Position numbers and translations under genes: made by a program. From JBOHDX01 sp050700835 (GTDB lineage Bacteria > Actinomycetota > Actinomycetes > Propionibacteriales > Nocardioidaceae), in the NCBI GenBank assembly GCA_050700835.1, contig JBOHDX010000029.1, positions 1-9,402 on the forward strand: a stretch of DNA of 9,402 nucleotides. Direction: 5' to 3'. Shown piece after piece: positions 6,719 to 9,402 of this stretch. The notes under the pieces are model-generated. The model saw only the letters and a program-made list of their open reading frames with translations, was not told the origin of the DNA and searched no databases. Position 1 is the stretch's first letter; each line of letters opens with the position of its first letter.

Positions 6719-7410
6719 GCTGGAAGGCTACGGCCAAGAGCGGACGAAGCAGGGTCGGGGGCGATGAAGACGGTGTATGCCTCGTCACGGCCGTCGAGGT
6801 CGACGGGGAGCCGGCGTACAGCGCACGAGCCGGCGACTGCGCGCAGTGTGCGCTCGAGCTCCGGCGACGACGTCGAAGACCACACCGCGAGCACGCCACC
6901 GGGGGCCAGCCGCGCGACGCACCGGCGCAGGAACGGCGCCGCATAGACCGGCTCGTTGGCATCGTGCACGAGGTAAGCCGGGCCGTTGTCCACGTCGAGC
7001 AGCACGGCGGCATAAGTGTGCGTGATCTCGTCGAGGTACGCCCGGGCATCGCCGGTGGTCAGGCGTACCCGAGGGTCCCGCAGCAGCGTCGGACCGTGGG
7101 GGACGGTGCCGTCGGTCATCCAGGCGACCACCGCGGGCTCGATCTCGACCACGTCGACCTGCTCGACACCGGGATGGAGCAACACCGCGTCGAGGGTGTA
7201 ACCGAGACCGAGGCCCCCGACGAAGACTCGTCGCGGGTGACCGACGGCGGACAGCGCCGACTCGGCCAGGAACCGCTCCGTGTTGGTGTGCGCGGTGTCC
7301 ATCACGAAGACGCCGTTGACCCTCAGCTCGAGGGTCCCACCCGGGTGGCGCCGCAACACCACTTCTCCGCGGGCGGACACGGCTCGGGCAAACGTCTGCG
7401 GCGTGTCCAC
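6715..7410 (-). CDS. Spermidine-synthase-fold protein (SAM-binding, methyltransferase-like)
   Basis: A 231-residue protein with the Rossmann fold of spermidine synthases and related methyltransferases. A short N-terminal strand region contains NGVFVMDTAHTNTERFLAES, then the nucleotide-binding loop GGLGLGYT (65-72), the acidic VVEIEP (87-92) at the end of strand 2, and TTGDARAYL (118-126). At the position of the aminopropyltransferase catalytic motif (usually D-S-[ST]-D-P) it has LLDVDNGPA (137-145), so true spermidine synthesis is doubtful. It lacks the N-terminal membrane domain found in some actinobacterial spermidine-synthase-like proteins. The GTG at 7410 is the first in-frame start; a TAGTGT hexamer lies just before it. 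It heads the cluster and overlaps fumC by 4 nt. Confidence 0.82.
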   Translation of the reverse strand: MDTPQTFARAVSARGEVVLRRHPGGTLELRVNGVFVMDTAHTNTERFLAESALSAVGHPRRVFVGGLGLGYTLDAVLLHPGVEQVDVVEIEPAVVAWMTDGTVPHGPTLLRDPRVRLTTGDARAYLDEITHTYAAVLLDVDNGPAYLVHDANEPVYAAPFLRRCVARLAPGGVLAVWSSTSSPELERTLRAVAGSCAVRRLPVDLDGRDEAYTVFIAPDPASSALGRSLPA

Positions 7411-7416
7411 CGGCGA

Positions 7417-7422
7417 ACACTA
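7417..7422 (-). promoter_or_regulatory. Candidate -10 of the minus-strand fumC cluster
   Basis: On the minus strand TAGTGT fits TANNNT and ends 6 nt before the GTG at 7410, suggesting a leaderless transcript. No matching -35 can be seen, so this rests on one short motif plus position. Confidence 0.3.
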
Positions 7423-7455
7423 GTCCGGCAGCGTTCCCTCGGCTGGGCCAGCGGT

Positions 7456-7461
7456 TAGCCT
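7456..7461 (+). promoter_or_regulatory. Candidate -10 of the ABC importer genes
   Basis: TAGCCT fits TANNNT and lies 42 nt before the GTG at 7504 in the 93-nt divergent gap. No convincing -35 is present. Confidence 0.2.
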
Positions 7462-7539
7462 GCGGTCAGGTCGGGCCGCAAGGATCCGGGGGTCGATCGT
7501 GCCGTGCGAGCGGCTGCCGGGTGGTGGGCGGAGGAGGAA

Positions 7540-7575
7540 TCGAGGTCGAGGTCGAGGTCGAGTTCGAGATTGAGG
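7540..7575 (+). repeat. Hexanucleotide tandem repeat in the signal-peptide coding region
   Basis: Six consecutive hexamers: TCGAGG three times, then TCGAGT, TCGAGA and TTGAGG. In frame they encode SR-SR-SR-SS-SR-LR, the basic n-region ahead of the hydrophobic core. Copy changes would alter n-region charge without shifting frame. Confidence 0.85.
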
Positions 7576-8265
7576 TGGGCCGTCGCGCTTGCCGCCGGCG
7601 GATGTGTGGTCGGGCTGGCGGCGTGTGCGCCCCCGTCGAGCAACAACAGCAACAACAGTGCCCCGACGGCTGGGTCTACCAACCAGTCGCAGATGGCGGC
7701 GCTCGTCAAGGCAGCCAAGGCGGAGGGGACGCTGAACGTGATCGCGTTGCCGCCGACGTGGGCCAACTACGGCGCCGTCATCAGCGCCTTCGCGAAGAAG
7801 TACGGCATCAAGGTCAACCAGGAGCAGCCGGACGCGGCCAGCCAGGACGAGATCAACGCCGCGAAGCAGCTGCACGGCACCGATCGCGCCCCGGACGTGT
7901 TCGACCTGTCCCAGGCGGGGGCGCTCGCCAACACCAGCATGTTCGCGCCCTACAAGGTCTCTACCTGGGACACCATCTCGGCCAACATCAAGGACCCGTC
8001 CGGTACGTGGGTCAACGACTACGGCGGCTACATGTCGATCGGCTACGACTCCTCGAAGGTGCCAGCCGTCACGAGTCTTGGTGACCTGACGGGCAGCGCC
8101 TTCAAGGGCAAGGTGGCGCTCAACGGCGACCCCACCACGGCGGGTGCGGCGTTCGCCGGCGTGATGATGGCCTCGCTGGCCAACGGAGGCTCGGCCGACA
8201 ACATCCAGCCGGGCATCGACTACTTCTCCCGGCTCAAGCAGGCCGGCAGCTTCTTGCCTGTCGAC

Positions 8266-8277
8266 CCGACCCCGGCA
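8266..8277 (+). other. Frameshift site in the solute-binding protein gene
   Basis: Upstream codons read CCG ACC CCG GCA; downstream sense resumes as ACG ATC GAG from 8277, one base earlier in phase. A lost C or G in CCCCGG at 8270-8275 explains it (expected Thr-Pro-Gly-Thr-Ile). No canonical slippery heptamer is present. Confidence 0.8.
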
Positions 8278-8679
8278 CGATCGAGTCGGGTCAGACACCG
8301 GTCGTGATCGACTGGGGCTACCTGAACGCGGCCGAGACCGCCAAGGTGCCGACCTGGAAGGTCGTTGTCCCGGCCGGTGCGGTCGTCGGTGGCTACTACT
8401 TCCAGGCGATCAACAAGGACGCGCCGCACCCCAACGCGGCGCGCCTGTGGGAGGAGTTCCTCTACTCCGACCAGGGGCAGAACCTCTGGCTGCAAGGAGG
8501 GGCGCGGCCGGTGCGTGCCGACGCGATGGTCAAGGCCGGCACCATCGACACGGCCGCTTTCGCCAAACTGCCGCCGGTCAAGGGCACCCCGGTGTTCCTG
8601 ACCAACGCGCAGACCGAGCAGGCCGCCACCGTGCTGTCGAACAAGTGGGCTGCTGCGATTGGGTGACCAGGCGGTCACG

Positions 8680-9402
8680 GTGACGCCGGCGCGCAGCAGT
8701 GGCCTGAGGCTCCGGCGGCACCTCAGGGTGTTGACGCCGTCGCTGGGAGCCGTGCCGTTCTTCGCGTACGTCACGATCTTCCTGATCGTCCCGACTGTGA
8801 CGGTCGCGGTCGGGGCGTCCGGGGCGAACGGCCACTTCACGCTGGCCAACGTCGAGGCCTGGAAGGAGTCCGCGCTCCTCACGGTTCTGTGGACCTCGGT
8901 CAGGGTCTCCGCCGCGTCGGCCATCCTCGGTGCGGTGTTCGGATCACTCCTCGCGTACGCGGTGGTCACCGCCAAGCCGGACGGGCTGGTGCGCCGAGCC
9001 GTGACGAGCGCGTCCGCGGTCCTCGCCCAGTTCGGTGGTGTGTCGCTGGCCTTCGCGTTCATCGCGACCGTCGGCCAGACCGGTGTCGTCACCGTCTGGG
9101 CCGCGGACCATCTGCACATCGACCTGTTCGGCAGCGGCTGGCTGTACCAAGCCTCCGGACTGATCCTCGTCTACACGTACTTCCAGATCCCGCTGATGGT
9201 GATCGTCTTCCTTCCTGCGTTGGAGGGTCTCCGCCCTCAGTGGCGCGAGGCGGCCGACAACCTCGGCGCCTCGAACTGGCAGTACTGGCGCCACGTCGCG
9301 ATGCCGCTGCTGACCCCGGGGGCCCAACTGCCGAGCAGCCAGGCCGCCTTGATGCTGCCCGGCACGCGGGTGCGCGTGCTCGTCGACGACCGACCCGTCC
9401 TC
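8680..9402 (+). CDS. ABC transporter permease, partial at right edge
   Basis: Open frame from the GTG at 8680, 13 nt after the solute-binding gene stop, with AGGCGG at 8669-8674 as ribosome site; an in-frame TTG at 8659 is the alternative. After a basic N-terminus (RLRRHLR) come membrane segments: FFAYVTIFLIVPTVTVAVG, a second around SAASAILGAVFGSLLAYAV, a third around SAVLAQFGGVSLAFAFI, and GLILVYTYFQIPLMVIVFL. The cytoplasmic coupling loop EAADNLGASNWQYWRHVAMP (from E190) is the EAA motif of BPD-type permeases, which contacts the ATPase. This resembles the first permease of spermidine/putrescine-type importers and should work with the preceding binding protein. After about residue 213 the reading (AQLPSSQAALMLPGTR and on) is no longer hydrophobic as expected; see findings. 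Confidence 0.88.
   Translation, partial: MTPARSSGLRLRRHLRVLTPSLGAVPFFAYVTIFLIVPTVTVAVGASGANGHFTLANVEAWKESALLTVLWTSVRVSAASAILGAVFGSLLAYAVVTAKPDGLVRRAVTSASAVLAQFGGVSLAFAFIATVGQTGVVTVWAADHLHIDLFGSGWLYQASGLILVYTYFQIPLMVIVFLPALEGLRPQWREAADNLGASNWQYWRHVAMPLLTPGAQLPSSQAALMLPGTRVRVLVDDRPVL

Larger units (their letters stand above)
7504..8666 (+). pseudogene. ABC transporter solute-binding lipoprotein, broken by a one-base frameshift
   Basis: Two adjoining frames together make one solute-binding protein of about 387 residues. The first (7504-8307) begins at GTG with an Arg/Ser-rich n-region, a hydrophobic core and the lipobox LAAC with C41 as the lipidated Cys, then an Asn/Ser linker and KAAKAEGTLNVIALP, typical of the spermidine/putrescine- or iron-type binding proteins. 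After PVDPTP it runs into unrelated residues and stops at 8305-8307. The -1 frame continues correctly as PGTIESGQTPVVIDWGYLN and on to NKWAAAIG, stopping at 8666. Restoring one C or G in the run CCCCGG (8270-8275) repairs the gene. It could be a real pseudogene or a homopolymer sequencing error. The Met of the apparent second ORF (GTG 8304) is internal, not a start. A permease follows. Substrate is uncertain. Confidence 0.85.

Noticed and set aside
8266..8277. Programmed -1 frameshifting in the binding protein
   Set aside because: No X-XXY-YYZ slippery heptamer is present and such control is not known for binding-protein genes; a lost base in a C/G run is simpler.
7420..8298. Minus-strand open frame opposite the binding protein
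   Set aside because: Antisense shadow of a gene with signal peptide, lipobox and family-like sequence.
8304..8666. Separate small gene starting at GTG 8304
   Set aside because: Its residues continue the binding protein, and the same frame extends upstream with matching sequence (TIESGQTPV); the GTG is an internal Val.
8220..9119. Minus-strand open frame opposite the end of the binding protein and the permease
   Set aside because: The opposite strand has a clear permease with EAA motif; this reading has no domain-like features.

Overview
The window is a GC-rich chromosomal fragment that reads as Actinomycetota. Evidence: codon use strongly biased to G/C in third position, GTG/TTG starts, a DUF222/HNH ('13E12 repeat') gene with an actinobacterial-type LexA box, and a secreted transglycosylase of an actinobacterial family. 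Genus cannot be fixed by eye. Both ends cut through genes, so this may be a whole short contig. No tRNA, rRNA, CRISPR array, transposase or phage gene was seen.

Layout. (1) 1-183, minus: N-terminus of a lipoprotein running off the left edge, preceded by a 9-nt tandem repeat; its start is unresolved. (2) 376-1740, minus: DUF222/HNH endonuclease-like gene whose start codon lies inside a perfect SOS box (1731-1746), so it is probably DNA-damage inducible. (3) 1759-2194: gene-free stretch with several inverted repeats, probably the leader of the next gene. (4) 2195-2905, plus: exported lytic-transglycosylase-like protein, followed 27 nt later by a DUF2079 multi-pass membrane protein (2933-4435). 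(5) 4436-4532: convergent intergenic region with a 10-bp inverted repeat, a likely shared terminator. (6) Minus-strand cluster, transcribed 7410 to 4533: spermidine-synthase-fold protein, class II fumarase fumC (ATGA overlap with the former), then a membrane protein with a degenerate ion-channel-like hairpin. (7) From 7504, plus: ABC importer, with a lipoprotein solute-binding gene broken by a one-base frameshift near 8270, then a permease that leaves the window at the right edge and whose last ~80 bases do not read like a permease.

How the genes fit together. The fumarase is a housekeeping TCA enzyme in a short operon with two poorly characterised partners. The importer looks like the spermidine/putrescine or iron/phosphonate type; its second permease and ATPase would be expected past the right edge. 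The transglycosylase and DUF2079 gene are probably co-transcribed and both act at the envelope. The best-supported regulatory feature is the LexA operator on the HNH gene. A recurring oddity is short tandem duplication (9-nt x7, 9-nt x2, 24-nt x2, 13-nt x2, 6-nt x6), twice in signal-peptide n-regions. I did not find a convincing new multi-gene system.
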